The notes under the pieces are model-generated. The model ran no database searches. It saw only the letters and a list, made by a program, of their open reading frames with translations, and was not told where the DNA came from. Below are positions 9,338 to 16,880 of a DNA stretch of 40,739 nt, one piece after another. This DNA comes from Terriglobales bacterium. GTDB taxonomy: Bacteria; Acidobacteriota; Terriglobia; Terriglobales; Acidobacteriaceae. Within the stretch, counting starts at the first letter, position 1, and each line of letters starts with the position of its first letter. The translations under genes and the position numbers were made by a program. The stretch lies in assembly GCA_016185365.1 (NCBI GenBank), contig JACPNP010000019.1, positions 1 to 40,739 on the forward strand, written 5' to 3'.

Positions 9338-11434
9338 ATGGCCACAGCCACCCCAATCACACCCGCGGCGACCCCCAATGTCCCGGCGGCGGAGCCGCAG
9401 CCGCAGCACTTTTTGCAGCGCATCAAGCTGTTCAGCGGCCTCAGCGTGAACGAATGCCAGGAAGTGGTGAAGCGCATGAAGCGCCGCGACTTCCCGCCCA
9501 ACCAGATCATCGTGCGCGAGGGCGCGCCCGGCAGCTCCATGTTCTTCATCACCGCCGGCCTGGTGGAAGTGCGCAAGAAGGACGCCGCCACCGGCATTGA
9601 CTTTCTGCTCACGGAGATGGGTCCCGGACAGAACTTCGGCGAGATGAGCCTGCTCACCGGCAAGCCGCGCACCGCCTCCGTCAGCGCCGTGCAGCCCACC
9701 ACCTGCGCCGTGCTCGAGCAGAAGGATTTTCAGGAACTGTTCATGCAGTATCCCAAGATCGGGCTGGCGCTCACCACCATCCTGGCGGAGCGCGTGGAGA
9801 GCGCCTCGCAGCAGGTAGGCATCGAGTTCATCAATCTCAACAAGCTTTCGCTCGACCCGCGCGTGCTCGAACTGCTGCCCCAGACCATGATGGTGCAGCA
9901 CAAGGTGATCCCGGTCAGCTTCAGCAACAACCGCCTCACCCTGGCCATGGTGAACCCGAACAACATCATCGCGCTGGATGACATCCGCCGCGTGATCAAG
10001 GGCGTGATGGTGGAACCGGTGGTGGTCACGGAAGAAGACTTCCGCAAGTTCATGAACACCACCTATCAGACCCTCACCAAGAAACCCGAATTGCCCAAGG
10101 GGCCCATCTCCACCGCCACCGGCAGCTTCAAGCTCACGGACCTGATCCCCGCCGCGAAGGCCGAGACCACCATCGACCTGTTGCAATCCGACCTCATCCG
10201 CGACCTGCAGATGGCGGAAGAGAGCAGCGCCGCCTCCGGCACCGGCGAGACCAAGCAGGAACTGATGTCAGCCAGCGAGGACGCGCCCATCATCCGCCTG
10301 GCCAACTCCGTGCTCGGCCTGGCCATCAAGAAGGGCGCCAGTGACATTCACATCGAGCCGATGGAGACAGACGTCACCATCCGCTTCCGCGTGGACGGCG
10401 TTTTGCAGGTCGTCCAGAACCTGCCCAAGAAAGTGCAGCTTGGCCTCATCTCCCGCCTCAAGATCATCAGCAAGCTCGACATCAGCGAGAAGCGCCTGCC
10501 CCAGGACGGCCGCATCAGCGTGAACATGGAAGGCAAGCCCATCGACTTCCGCGTCTCCACCGTGCCCGGCAAGTGGGGCGAAAAAGTCTGCATGCGTATT
10601 TTGGACAAATCGAACACCACGCTCGGCTTGGACAAAGTCATCAGCTACGAGCCGGTGCTGAAGCTGGTGCGCGAGCTGGTCAACCAGCCCTACGGCATCT
10701 TCTATGTCACCGGCCCCACCGGCAGCGGCAAGACCACCACGCTCTACTCCGCGCTGGCGGAGATCAACGACCCCGGCGTGAACATCTCCACCGCCGAAGA
10801 CCCCATCGAGTATGACCTGCCCGGCGTGGTGCAGATCCAGGCCAACAAGGACATCGGGCTCGACTTCGCCCGCATCCTGCGCGCCTTCCTGCGCCAGGAC
10901 CCGGACGTCATCCTGGTGGGTGAGACCCGCGACAAAGAGACCGCGCAGATCGCCGTGGAGGCCGCGCTCACCGGACACATGGTCTTCACCACGTTGCATA
11001 CCAACTCCGCCGCCGGATCGTTCGTCCGCCTGGGGGAGATGGGCGTGGAGCCGTTCCTGATGTCGGCCTCGACGGTCGGCCTGATGGCCCAGCGGCTCGC
11101 CCGCCGCCTTTGCCAGCAATGCAAGGAGCCCACCGAAGTGGACGCCACCGTCCGCGGCTACCTCGGCCTGGCCGAGGACGTCACCTTATATAAAGGTAAG
11201 GGCTGCGATGCCTGCGGGGGCAAGGGCGTGAAAGGCCGCGTCGGTATCTATGAGGTGATGAAGCTGAACGCCGAGATCCGGGCGCTGGTCGCGAAGGGCG
11301 CAACCACGGAAGACATCCACGCCGCCGCCATCCGCCACGGAATGCTGGACCTGAAAGCATACTCATGCATATTGCTGTCGCAGGGATTGACGAGCGTAGA
11401 GGAAGTAATGTCGGTTGTTTCTGTTCAAGAATAA
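9338..11434 (+). CDS. PilB/GspE-type secretion ATPase with N-terminal cyclic-nucleotide-binding domain
   Basis: 698 residues from the ATG at 9338, 10 nt after AGGAG; a TTG at 9332 is the alternative. Residues about 27-145 form a cyclic-nucleotide-binding fold with a canonical phosphate-binding cassette (FGEMSLL..KPRTASV). About 160-255 match the T2SSE/MshEN N-terminal domain. The ATPase core follows, with Walker A GPTGSGKTTT near 460, an Asp-box region and two CxxC pairs (CQQC near 590, CDAC near 622) of the C-terminal zinc site. Such ATPases power type IV pilus extension or type II secretion. No other pilus genes are adjacent. The fused sensor suggests direct nucleotide control of the motor. 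The last eight codons are duplicated downstream. Confidence 0.9.
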   Translation: MATATPITPAATPNVPAAEPQPQHFLQRIKLFSGLSVNECQEVVKRMKRRDFPPNQIIVREGAPGSSMFFITAGLVEVRKKDAATGIDFLLTEMGPGQNFGEMSLLTGKPRTASVSAVQPTTCAVLEQKDFQELFMQYPKIGLALTTILAERVESASQQVGIEFINLNKLSLDPRVLELLPQTMMVQHKVIPVSFSNNRLTLAMVNPNNIIALDDIRRVIKGVMVEPVVVTEEDFRKFMNTTYQTLTKKPELPKGPISTATGSFKLTDLIPAAKAETTIDLLQSDLIRDLQMAEESSAASGTGETKQELMSASEDAPIIRLANSVLGLAIKKGASDIHIEPMETDVTIRFRVDGVLQVVQNLPKKVQLGLISRLKIISKLDISEKRLPQDGRISVNMEGKPIDFRVSTVPGKWGEKVCMRILDKSNTTLGLDKVISYEPVLKLVRELVNQPYGIFYVTGPTGSGKTTTLYSALAEINDPGVNISTAEDPIEYDLPGVVQIQANKDIGLDFARILRAFLRQDPDVILVGETRDKETAQIAVEAALTGHMVFTTLHTNSAAGSFVRLGEMGVEPFLMSASTVGLMAQRLARRLCQQCKEPTEVDATVRGYLGLAEDVTLYKGKGCDACGGKGVKGRVGIYEVMKLNAEIRALVAKGATTEDIHAAAIRHGMLDLKAYSCILLSQGLTSVEEVMSVVSVQE

Positions 11435-11541
11435 GCTGGAAGCACCGGCCTTTAGGCCGGGGTGAGCACGCGCAGCGTGCGAAAAGATGTCGGTTGAGTC
11501 CGTACAGGAATAAGGTGGAAGCACCGGCCTTTAGGCCGGTG
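11408..11541 (+). repeat. 79-bp tandem duplication of gene 3' end plus REP element
   Basis: The last codons of the ATPase (MSVVSVQE, stop at 11432-11434) and the REP palindrome GGAAGCACCGGCCTTTAGGCCGG (11438-11460) recur 79 bp later as MSVESVQE-stop (11487-11513) and the same palindrome (11517-11541). Three of the four changed codons are synonymous third-base changes; only one changes the residue (V to E). Positions 11435-11694 otherwise hold no gene. Confidence 0.85.
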
Positions 11542-11694
11542 AAAAACGCTCCCAACAACCCCTCAGCGCGGGCTTCAGCTCGCGCATTCAATCTGCGGGA
11601 CGATCTATGCCACGCTTGAACAACACGTTTTCAGAGCGTGGAGTCCGTCGTCAATCGGGAGTGCTGATGTTGCGCTCTTGGAGTTTCCACCGAT

Positions 11695-12489
11695 TCAATC
11701 TCTTACGGATGAAATGCCAATGCCACCAGTCTGTAACCGCTCCACCATTTCGGGCTTGATGCGTACATTCTCAATCTTTTCCGCACCAACGTGGAGTACG
11801 CCTTTCTGTTTCTTCCCCATCCATTCCTCGCCGGTGGGAACGAATTGGAGTTCGCCGCGGGGGATCCAGAAAGCACTTTCCAGTCTTCGTTTTCGATCGA
11901 AAAATGATTCAAATTGCCCTATCAGCAACAAGTCGCTGAATATCTTGATGCGAAAGATCTTTTCTTCGCCAAATGTCTTTTTCGTTTGGAATTCGACGAT
12001 ATCCGAGTGTAAGGACGCATCACCTTCGACCATGTCGTCCATGTGACGGCGCGCCTCTTCAACGATCGCCGGCTTCGCCTCATTACGAAGCGCCACATAG
12101 ACACTGAAAGTCTGCCATGTGTTATACGCGCCGATTGCTTGCGCGATACCAAGCCAGAGTGCATGCCCTAGCGCGCGTGTCGCAGTCAGCCATGCCAGCG
12201 CGATCCCGCCTATATTCCACAGTGCAAGCACCCCAAGGGTAATGGCCGATATGCGAATCACCATCGGATTGCGGGCTGTTCTCTCATAGATTCCTTCGGC
12301 GAAGAGCGCGCTGCCTAGCAGTAGATTGACTAAGCCCCACCATGACACTAAGAGAACGGCCAATCCAATGGCGATCGTGATCGCACCCCAGATCATGCTT
12401 CCCTTCCCGCTCGCGCGCAGGTTTCGATCAAATGTGCAAAGCAGGGTAGCTACTTGAAGCTCCTCCAAACGTCTTTCATCAGTCGCCAA
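11695..12489 (-). CDS. membrane protein with C-terminal soluble domain
   Basis: 264 residues beginning with TTG; AAGGAG lies 6 nt upstream, which decides this start. There are three or four transmembrane helices (about residues 33-65, 76-100 and 105-135), then a cytoplasmic-looking C-terminal domain of alternating beta strands (FRIKIFSDLLLIGQFESFF, then WIPRGELQFVP) that might be a PH-like barrel. The TGA of a short upstream frame sits directly against the TTG. GC is below that of the neighbours. The family was not recognised and the role is unknown. Confidence 0.65.
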   Translation of the reverse strand: MATDERRLEELQVATLLCTFDRNLRASGKGSMIWGAITIAIGLAVLLVSWWGLVNLLLGSALFAEGIYERTARNPMVIRISAITLGVLALWNIGGIALAWLTATRALGHALWLGIAQAIGAYNTWQTFSVYVALRNEAKPAIVEEARRHMDDMVEGDASLHSDIVEFQTKKTFGEEKIFRIKIFSDLLLIGQFESFFDRKRRLESAFWIPRGELQFVPTGEEWMGKKQKGVLHVGAEKIENVRIKPEMVERLQTGGIGISSVRD

Positions 12490-12705
12490 TCAATTCTCCT
12501 TCCAAACATTAGTCGAAGAGTCTCTTACTAGCTTCAAACCTTCCTTATGAGTAAGATGGCCATCGGGAGACTCAAAACATTCATTGTAGGCATCTTCCTG
12601 GTTCATACATATAAATGTAATTTCTGTTCTGAAAACAGAACGTCTCCAGAATCTTGCACACATTTTGCGCTCGCAATGCTTATTAACTTCCGCAGGGGGA
12701 ATCAT
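12490..12705 (-). CDS. short hypothetical protein, uncertain
   Basis: A 71-residue frame if the ATG at 12705 is used. It has several cysteines and ends immediately before the TTG start of the next gene, which would allow translational coupling. The longer frame upstream passes through REP sequence at 12738-12806 and is not credible. There is no ribosome-binding site at 12705. A 38-residue version from the ATG at 12606 is possible. It may be a gene remnant. Confidence 0.3.
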   Translation of the reverse strand: MIPPAEVNKHCERKMCARFWRRSVFRTEITFICMNQEDAYNECFESPDGHLTHKEGLKLVRDSSTNVWKEN

Positions 12706-12737
12706 GCGTGTGGTGAGTGTGCAGGAATCGCTTTGTG

Positions 12738-12806
12738 TATCAGGGCACGGCTTCAGCCGTGCCGCTTGACGAGTCAACAATCCCCCAGCGGGCTTTAGCC
12801 CGCGCT
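12738..12806. repeat. REP-like palindrome pair
   Basis: Two palindromes lie back to back: GGGCACGGCTTCAGCCGTGCC (preceded by TATCA) and GCGGGCTTTAGCCCGC. The same two palindromes are found together at 40004-40072, in reversed order and orientation. Confidence 0.75.
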
Positions 12807-13540
12807 CATTTTGAAGCAACCGCCGGCCAGCCCAACTTTGCCTGTATGAGCGGAACAGCTTTTGCCCCACCCAATTCAATCAATTTCTCGCGGATGGCGA
12901 CATTGGTCACGGGTACGACCGCGACTCGCTCCATGGTCGCTTGATCTTTTTGTGGACTTAGGCGGATCAGACATGCGAATTCATCGATGGGGCGGACGCA
13001 CCACAGTCGCTCCACTTGTAGAAAATTACGGGTGACTGCATCTGCTCCCCGACGCCCTTGTATCTCCGCTCGCTCAACCTCGGCTCTTACCGCACCGTAT
13101 TCCTCGAGCCCAGCTCGTGGAGATTCTGCGATTCGAAGTGCATTCCGCCACGTATAGACCCCGAGTGAAGCGAACATGAACATTTCGATCAAGGCGATCC
13201 AGGTCATGTCCTGTCGTACGGCGTCTGCGCGCAATATGTTGATGGTCCATGCGATTGCGATCACGCCGCTTATGACGAAGGACGTTGCGGAAACGTCTTT
13301 CATTCGTTTCGGCGTGATCGCGCCGCGACGTAGTCGCCAAAAAATCAGCACGGAGATGATACCGAGGGAAACGATGACCCAATCATGAGCGTTCAGTGCA
13401 CGTTGCTCACTTTCCCGGATCGTTATGTAAATAATGCCGATAGATGTCGATACACCAAGTTCTACTGAGCGGTCTGCTTGCTGCCCAGCTTGATAGACCC
13501 GCGCGGCTTCCTGATATTGACTCAGCTTGTCCGGGAACAT
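12806..13540 (-). CDS. four-helix membrane protein, function unknown
   Basis: About 244 residues from the ATG at 13540, which has only GCGGAG abutting it; a GTG at 13567 is an alternative. The open frame upstream of that runs through a dispersed repeat and is rejected. Four hydrophobic helices are visible (near IGIIYITI, WVIVSLGIISVLIFW, FVISGVIAIAWTINIL and WIALIEMFMFASLGVY), followed by a soluble C-terminal domain of about 110 residues. The architecture resembles the neighbouring membrane gene on the same strand, though I see no clear sequence similarity. The stop codon lies at the edge of a REP palindrome. Confidence 0.55.
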   Translation of the reverse strand: MFPDKLSQYQEAARVYQAGQQADRSVELGVSTSIGIIYITIRESEQRALNAHDWVIVSLGIISVLIFWRLRRGAITPKRMKDVSATSFVISGVIAIAWTINILRADAVRQDMTWIALIEMFMFASLGVYTWRNALRIAESPRAGLEEYGAVRAEVERAEIQGRRGADAVTRNFLQVERLWCVRPIDEFACLIRLSPQKDQATMERVAVVPVTNVAIREKLIELGGAKAVPLIQAKLGWPAVASK

Positions 13541-13645
13541 CTCCGCACAATTTACCTCAAATTCCACTCCACTCAAAAAACGGCGCCGCCTGGCGTCGGC
13601 AATCCCGGCCTTCAGGCAGGAATACTCGTCTAGCCCATGGCCGAT

Positions 13646-13740
13646 ACAAGTAAATGCGTCATTCTGAGGCTGCGCCCTTTGCGGCCGAAGAACCTGCTTT
13701 TGCATTTTGGGAAAGATGCCCAAGTCCGCAATTCTGCTAC
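13646..13740. repeat. dispersed-repeat-like sequence
   Basis: The stretch CATTCTGAGGCTGCGCCC..CGAAGAACCTGCTTTTG resembles a degenerate intergenic element that I associate with Acidobacteriota genomes. It produces open frames on both strands that wrongly extend both flanking genes. There is only one copy in the window, so this rests on recall rather than on internal comparison. Confidence 0.35.
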
Positions 13741-13749
13741 CCTTTTCCC

Positions 13750-14268
13750 ATGATCCCCCGCCCGCAGCCGGATGAATACGCGCCCTACTACGCGGATTAC
13801 TTGACGCGCATCCCCGAAGGCGCCGATGTGCTCGGCTTCCTCTCCACCCAGCTTGACGCCCTTTTGCACACACTGGCCCGCATCCCGGACTCTGCGGCCG
13901 CGGCCAGCTGGCAGCCCGGCAAGTGGACGCTGAAGCAGGAGGTCGGCCACCTGATCGACGTGGAGCGGATCTTCAGCTATCGCGCCACGTGCATCGCCCG
14001 CGGCGAGCAGCAGCCGCAGCCCGGGTTCGAGCAGGAAGACTACGCCCGCGAAGCCGGCTCGGACCTCCGCACGCTCGCCGACCTGGCCCGTGAATTCGAG
14101 ATGCTGCGCCGCGCCAACCTGCTGCAGTTCGCGCACCTCACGCCGGAGCAGGCCGCGCGCCGCGGCACCGCCGGCGGCAATCCGTTCACCGTGCGCGCCA
14201 TCCTTCATGTGATGGCCGGCCACACCCAGCGCCATCTGGAGAAGATCCGCAAGCACTATGGGAAGTGA
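13750..14268 (+). CDS. DinB-family protein
   Basis: 172 residues from the ATG at 13750. It has the DinB/YfiT-like four-helix bundle pattern: LKQEVGHLIDVERIFSYR supplies the first histidine, and HVMAGHTQRHLEKIRK near the C-terminus supplies the others of the expected metal site. WQPGKWTLKQ ahead of it is typical of the family. Members are putative metal-dependent hydrolases or thiol transferases, so no substrate can be given. It stands alone, with no clear ribosome-binding site. Confidence 0.85.
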   Translation: MIPRPQPDEYAPYYADYLTRIPEGADVLGFLSTQLDALLHTLARIPDSAAAASWQPGKWTLKQEVGHLIDVERIFSYRATCIARGEQQPQPGFEQEDYAREAGSDLRTLADLAREFEMLRRANLLQFAHLTPEQAARRGTAGGNPFTVRAILHVMAGHTQRHLEKIRKHYGK

Positions 14269-14439
14269 AGCAGCTGCCAGCCTCCAGCTGCCAGAGAACC
14301 TACCCTGCGTTCATAGCGGTGGACACGGGCAACCCATCCCTTGGTAAAAGTTGCCCGCCGTTGAAAAATTATTCCGCCCACAATCCCCGAGGACGGCGCA
14401 TCGAACTAGGGCAAGCAGATTTTCTGCAAGGAGGCGACC

Positions 14440-15135
14440 ATGACCCGATACCGTTTCTCCACTGTCTCTCTGGCGGCATTGCTCTTGATCACCACCGCAG
14501 CCTATGCGCAATACGGCAATGACCGGCGGGACGACCGCCGCGATGACCAGCGCGGCTACGGCTACAATATTTCTGACCGCGCCCAGCAGATCGGCTATCG
14601 CGACGGCTACCAGGGCGGCGTGAATGACCGCAACCGTCGCGACCGTTTCAACTACCGCGACAACCGTGACTGGAAGCGTGGCGACAACGGCTACGACCGT
14701 TCCTTCGGCTCCAAGGGCCAGTACAAACAGTTCTATCGCGACGCCTATGCCCAGGGCTACGAAGACGGCTTCTATGGCCGCAACACCTGGGGCAACAACG
14801 GCACGTGGGGACGCAGCGACCGCGGCCACCGCGACAATGACAATGACCGGGACGATCGCTGGCACGGACGCCGCGACAATGGCGGCTACGGCAACGGCGG
14901 CTATGGGAACAATGGCAGCATCGGCCAGCGTGCCGGCTATGACAACGGCTTCCAGAGTGGCGTCTACTACGGACAATTGGACCGCTCCGCCGGACGCCGG
15001 CCGAATCCCACGAATTGCAAGGGCTACAAGGACGCCGATCGGGGCTACCACTCCGGTTATAACCGCGAGGAATTCAAGGTCGCCTTCCGCGACGCTTTCC
15101 TCCGGGGCTATGACCAGTCGTATTACGGGCGCTAG
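14440..15135 (+). CDS. secreted repetitive Gly/Asp/Arg/Tyr-rich protein
   Basis: 231 residues with a strong AAGGAGG 5 nt before the ATG. A signal peptide (SLAALLLITTAAYAQ) precedes a highly hydrophilic mature part made of repeats of the type YRDGYQGG, YAQGYEDGFYGR, YDNGFQSGVYYG and FRDAFLRGYDQSYYGR. Between them are arginine-aspartate runs and glycine-asparagine stretches. It should be exported and largely disordered between short helical YxxGxxDG units. No function is known to me. The gene ends just before a strong bidirectional terminator. A 7-bp inverted repeat (14327-14356) lies upstream. Confidence 0.85.
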   Translation: MTRYRFSTVSLAALLLITTAAYAQYGNDRRDDRRDDQRGYGYNISDRAQQIGYRDGYQGGVNDRNRRDRFNYRDNRDWKRGDNGYDRSFGSKGQYKQFYRDAYAQGYEDGFYGRNTWGNNGTWGRSDRGHRDNDNDRDDRWHGRRDNGGYGNGGYGNNGSIGQRAGYDNGFQSGVYYGQLDRSAGRRPNPTNCKGYKDADRGYHSGYNREEFKVAFRDAFLRGYDQSYYGR

Positions 15136-15171
15136 AAGAACAATTTCTCGAGGTTAGCGTTTGGCCAACGC

Positions 15172-15203
15172 AAAGCGGCGCGGGATCACTCCCGAGCCGC
15201 TTT
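15172..15203. terminator. bidirectional terminator between convergent genes
   Basis: The stem AAAGCGGC-G-CGGGA, loop TCAC, TCCCG-A-GCCGCTTT is followed by TATTTTGC on plus and by TTTGCG on minus. It lies between the end of the plus-strand secreted protein and the stop of the minus-strand gene, and can serve both. Confidence 0.75.
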
Positions 15204-15924
15204 ATTTTGCTTGATCGCCGGTGATGCTCACCGCGCCGCCTTCGGAAAAACGTACGGTCACAGGCTTGCCGTTGTTGACGTACTCGATGGTGCGGTTGCC
15301 GGGCGAACTGCCCTGCGGCGACCCCACCCCAAGAGTCAGCCACATCTGCAATTCGTTCATGCCCTTGCGCGGTTCGTGTTTCCCGATCGCCTCCCAGACC
15401 TCTGCGGGCCAGTGCTTGTAGAGTTCGCGCGGGTCCTGACGGTAGAACTCATCCGCCACCAGGATGGTGTATTGATGGTTGCGCTCGAAGCCGATAGACA
15501 CGGCGAACAGCCGCGACTCGCCCGGCTTGCGGAACACCGCCATCACTTGATTCGCACGCGGGTTGGGCTCCAGGACCACATCGCGGATCTCCAGCACTTC
15601 GAGAGGCCCGAGCACTCCGGCCTCACGCCTGCGCTCCACCCCGCCGGGGCCGTACGGGAAATAGGCGTAGTAATGGCCGGTCTTCACCCAGACTGTGGCG
15701 CCCTTCAGCTTGGCGCGGGTCGACGAAAGGTCGTAGCCGTAGAACGGCCGCTCATAGACCATGTCATCGCGGGTCAGGGTGTTGTGGATGAGGGTGGGGT
15801 CTTCGCGGGCCGCAGGGACCTTCGCCTGGCTGCGCTCATAAAAAATGTAGCCTACACGCGCCGCGGCGAGCACAAAGAACACTGCGAGTGTGATCTGGAC
15901 CCTCTGTTTCCACTCCGGACTCAT
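15202..15924 (-). CDS. single-pass membrane-anchored protein, function unknown
   Basis: 240 residues from the ATG at 15924, where the sequence begins MSPEWKQRVQIT. One transmembrane helix lies at about residues 11-30 (ITLAVFFVLAAARVGYIFY) and the rest is probably extracytoplasmic. The soluble part has aromatic-rich segments (HYYAYFPYGPGG) and a C-terminal beta-rich stretch. No family recognised. The stop codon falls inside the terminator hairpin. Confidence 0.7.
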   Translation of the reverse strand: MSPEWKQRVQITLAVFFVLAAARVGYIFYERSQAKVPAAREDPTLIHNTLTRDDMVYERPFYGYDLSSTRAKLKGATVWVKTGHYYAYFPYGPGGVERRREAGVLGPLEVLEIRDVVLEPNPRANQVMAVFRKPGESRLFAVSIGFERNHQYTILVADEFYRQDPRELYKHWPAEVWEAIGKHEPRKGMNELQMWLTLGVGSPQGSSPGNRTIEYVNNGKPVTVRFSEGGAVSITGDQAK

Positions 15925-16010
15925 GACTCCATCATGCCAGCGGGGGAATGTTTTCGCCAAGTCATTCGTCAAGGATATCCATCAGGGGCTTTTGACCGCC
16001 CGGCAGATTG

Positions 16011-16041
16011 AAAAAGGCCGTCCGGCGGTTACCGGACGGCC
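16011..16041 (-). terminator. intrinsic terminator
   Basis: On minus, GGCCGTCCGG, a 6-nt loop and CCGGACGGCC form a perfect 10-bp stem followed by TTTTT. It lies 30 nt after the stop of the gene at 16072-16659. Confidence 0.85.
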
Positions 16042-16071
16042 CATTGTCACCACTCACTCAGGAAAATTCGT

Positions 16072-16659
16072 TCAATAGATGTCGCGCAATTCGCGGCGGA
16101 CCTCTTCGCGGGTGCGCCGCAGGTTCTCCCGGATCTCTTCCCGGATGCGGTCGCGATCGCTGCGCACTTGGTTTTTCCACTCGTCGCGGTTGGCGCGCCA
16201 TTGTTCGCGCATGCGGTTGCGGTCTTCGCGGACCCGCGCCTGCGTCTCGCGCCATTCCGAGCGGTGTTGCTCAAATCCTGCGCGGATGCTCTCGCGGATG
16301 CGGCGGGCATTCTCCCGGACCTCTTCCCGCACCCGGTCGCGTTCCGCCATGGACATGTCACGCCAGTGGCCGCCGTTCACGACCACGTTGGCATCGTCGG
16401 CGTCGTCAAAATCCATCAGCACGCCCGGCGCGTCGACGTCCACGTCAATGTCCACATCATCGAGCCGGTCCACGGCGGCGTCCACTGATTCGCTGACGTT
16501 CTCACCGACCTTGTCCCACTCATCGTCATTCCAGTCGGCATTGATGGTCACCGGATGGCCGGTATGCAGGACCCCGAAGTGCGGTCCATAGGTCAAACCG
16601 GTTCCGAGCCCGTAGGCCATCAAGGCCAGCACGGCTACGCCTAGCGCTTTCTTGTCCAT
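16072..16659 (-). CDS. exported acidic / Arg-Glu coiled-coil protein
   Basis: 195 residues, with GAGGA 6 nt before the ATG. A short hydrophobic N-terminus (VAVLALMAYGLGTGLTYG) probably directs export. Residues about 45-90 are very acidic (DDVDIDVDVDAPG). From about 100 to the end the protein is a continuous Arg/Glu-rich helix with recurring RExREEIREN- and RxxREEVR-type units, which should form a long charged coiled coil. The layout recalls small periplasmic stress proteins, but no family motif such as LTxxQ is present. It has its own candidate ECF promoter and terminator, so it is a one-gene unit. Confidence 0.8.
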   Translation of the reverse strand: MDKKALGVAVLALMAYGLGTGLTYGPHFGVLHTGHPVTINADWNDDEWDKVGENVSESVDAAVDRLDDVDIDVDVDAPGVLMDFDDADDANVVVNGGHWRDMSMAERDRVREEVRENARRIRESIRAGFEQHRSEWRETQARVREDRNRMREQWRANRDEWKNQVRSDRDRIREEIRENLRRTREEVRRELRDIY

Positions 16660-16700
16660 ACGATCCTCACGGGAGAAAAACAGATGTTCTGGCTTTGTTT

Positions 16701-16728
16701 GATACGTAGACGGCTGGAAGTCGGTTCC
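16701..16728 (-). promoter_or_regulatory. candidate ECF-sigma promoter
   Basis: On minus, GGAACC (16723-16728) is followed after exactly 16 bp by CGTATC (16701-16706), which fits the general ECF-type pattern (GGAAC, about 16 bp, CGTnT). Transcription would start near 16694, about 35 nt before the start codon of the exported coiled-coil protein. Confidence 0.45.
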
Positions 16729-16880
16729 GGATAGCAGGATTTTCCATCCTTAATTTTAGTGGGACTGGCCGCGGGAAAGGGCCTTGCCTGTAAGTTGCTG
16801 TAAATAATCACATTAGACAATCTCTTTTCGGCCTTCGATGCCTCTGCTCCGGCGTTCCACGCTGCGGTACACTGCTCGGA

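Noticed and set aside
12606-12660. CRISPR-like or riboswitch-like signal around TTCTGTTCTGAAAACAGAA
   Set aside because: It is one inverted repeat with no repetition or known RNA consensus.
13630-14256. Long minus-strand frame opposite the DinB-like gene
   Set aside because: It is the antisense shadow of a GC-rich gene and continues into repeat sequence; the plus-strand gene has clear DinB motifs.
14270-14296. Direct repeat CAGCTGCCAG occurring twice after the DinB-like gene
   Set aside because: Two 10-bp copies are too short to call a functional repeat.
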